64,000 nt of DNA from an uncultured Desulfuromonas sp. (GTDB taxonomy: Bacteria; Desulfobacterota; Desulfuromonadia; Desulfuromonadales; Desulfuromonadaceae): contig NZ_OY787469.1 in assembly GCF_963678835.1 (NCBI RefSeq), positions 2,976,001 to 3,040,000 of the forward strand, given 5' to 3'. Numbering within the stretch: the first letter of the stretch is position 1; the number at the start of each line of letters is the position of its first letter. Position numbers and translations under genes: made by a program. Of this stretch, positions 63,184 to 64,000 are shown in pieces. A model generated the notes under the pieces. That model had not been told where the DNA came from. It saw nothing but the letters and a program-made list of their open reading frames with translations, and ran no database searches.

Positions 63184-63813
63184 TCATTGGGGCTTTTGCA
63201 CCACAACCCAGAGTCCGATCGCATCGCTGTGACGCACGGAATAGTCGCTGATTCCAGCCTGTTCCAACCCATGGGTCAAACGTTTGCGACTGGTGTCACT
63301 CAAGTTGCACCGAATGCGGTCGCGAAAAGTATCCTCTTCACCACGCTCTTTGAATGCACAAATGACCTGATCAAGGAGCTGCTGATCGCCGAAACCGCCG
63401 CCAATATACATCCAGCCACCCGGTTTCAAAACCTGATAAAGATGCGAAAAGCTCTGGTGAAGATCTTCCCAGAAGAACACGGAACCACGGCTGACAATCA
63501 AATCTACACTGTTGGGGGCCACCTCCATCTGGGCGACATCACTGCACATCGCGTGGCAACGGTGTTGAAGCTGACGAGAGTCAATGGTGGCGGCAACTCG
63601 TGACACCATATCCGCAGAGGAGTCAACAAAGCCTACGGCAAGATCCGTCTGCTGCAAAAGGGCAAAACCAAGATCTCCGGGACCACAACCGACATCAAGG
63701 CAGGATCCCTCGCGCACATTTGTCGTCTCAATAATTTGAGTCGCAATAACAGGATATACTGGGGCAAAAACGGTTTTGGCTAAATGATCAAATTTCTTGG
63801 CATCAATGGTCAT
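63184..63813 (-). CDS. Class I SAM-dependent methyltransferase
   Basis: 209 residues. Motif I SCLDVGCGPGDLGFALL, strand-2 acidic residue in VGFVDSSADMVSRV, then VDLIVSRGSVFFWEDL and VLKPGGWMYIGGGFGD (post-I motif). The VSRGSVFFW segment recalls arsenite- and ubiquinone-type methyltransferases; substrate unknown. The ATG at 63813 has GGAG 6 nt upstream; the ATG at 63825 is too close to its site. It is separated from the M23 gene by 178 nt. Confidence 0.87.
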   Translation of the reverse strand: MTIDAKKFDHLAKTVFAPVYPVIATQIIETTNVREGSCLDVGCGPGDLGFALLQQTDLAVGFVDSSADMVSRVAATIDSRQLQHRCHAMCSDVAQMEVAPNSVDLIVSRGSVFFWEDLHQSFSHLYQVLKPGGWMYIGGGFGDQQLLDQVICAFKERGEEDTFRDRIRCNLSDTSRKRLTHGLEQAGISDYSVRHSDAIGLWVVVQKPQ

Positions 63814-63964
63814 GGCAATCTCCATGGCTCCACAAGGGAGGCTGAAAAAAGGAATACAAATAAGGCGATAGGCATTTACAACCTATCTGCTTATGAGAAC
63901 GCCAGTGACCACTGCAGGTGACAACGATGTCATCCTCTAACTGCTGCACCATTTCTCTGGTGAA

Positions 63965-64000
63965 TCAAACTTCGGCAATCACCTTGCCGGTGGCAGACGC
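63965..64000 (-). CDS. C-terminal end of a further gene, mostly outside window
   Basis: On the minus strand the edge reads ASATGKVIAEV followed by TGA (63967-63965). Only eleven codons are visible, so no product can be named. The open frame and the gap to the methyltransferase start fit the end of an upstream gene, but chance cannot be excluded. Confidence 0.3.
   Translation of the reverse strand, partial: ASATGKVIAEV

Overview
The window reads as a chromosomal segment of a Gram-negative, probably anaerobic Desulfuromonadia-type bacterium (Desulfuromonas/Pelobacter relatives). This is inferred from the gene mix, not from a marker gene. The evidence is an outer membrane set (OmpA-like porin, TonB receptor, RND efflux), a membrane-bound sodium-pumping methylmalonyl-CoA decarboxylase operon, a bactofilin/M23 pair, a ferritin-like protein, and an ftsE-ftsX-envC-ctpA-yibQ cell-division block. 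No rRNA operon, phage or CRISPR array is visible; one tRNA gene (Gln, CTG) is present.

Layout: 1-2846 (minus) DUF1015 gene and the 5' part of rnr. 3037-8784 (plus) HD-domain gene, a 29-codon micro-ORF coupled on both sides, ftsE, ftsX, an envC-like gene, a C-terminal processing protease and a YibQ-type deacetylase. 8882-14790 (plus) xseA, xseB, ispA, dxs, an HDOD protein and a small sensor-like protein; xseA-xseB-ispA-dxs is the usual isoprenoid precursor cluster. 14811-21314 is an insertion-sequence island: an IS630-type element with a probable frameshifted transposase, an IS110/IS1111-type element inserted at a palindromic junction of IS630 ends, and two near-identical IS1380 copies with clear 4-bp target duplications. 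21410-23159 (minus) fbp and a CysZ-like membrane protein. 23314-23578 is a probable free-standing structured RNA with its own promoter and terminator. 23729-29738 (plus) TraB-family protein, ferritin-like protein, ABM protein and the four-gene methylmalonyl-CoA decarboxylase operon. 29850-36936: purB, OmpA-like protein, AsmA-like protein, HIT protein, aldehyde dehydrogenase, rhomboid. 36962-37444 ybaK.

37445-39890 is gene-free and holds four tandem copies of a long modular repeat made of strong palindromes. A fifth, inverted copy lies at 48001-48690. Stems in different copies carry paired (compensatory) changes, and smaller palindromic elements have inserted into two copies. 39920-47979: enoyl-CoA hydratase, rhlE, a sirtuin, YihY-type membrane protein, patatin-like lipase, slyX, EVE protein, DUF2721 protein, methyltransferase and a small cysteine protein. 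48725-54034 (minus) is a tightly packed five-gene operon: TonB receptor, double-ABC ECF ATPase, EcfT, a membrane S-component-like protein and a stand-alone TiaS-like kinase domain. It looks like a complete uptake-and-modification route for an unknown compound. Divergent from it, 54514-59446 (plus), is a tetR-MFP-RND efflux operon. 59540-59614 is tRNA-Gln, then palindromic repeats, a methyltransferase, an unknown secreted-type or flagellar-like protein, bactofilin, an M23 peptidase, another methyltransferase, and the last codons of one further minus-strand gene at the edge.
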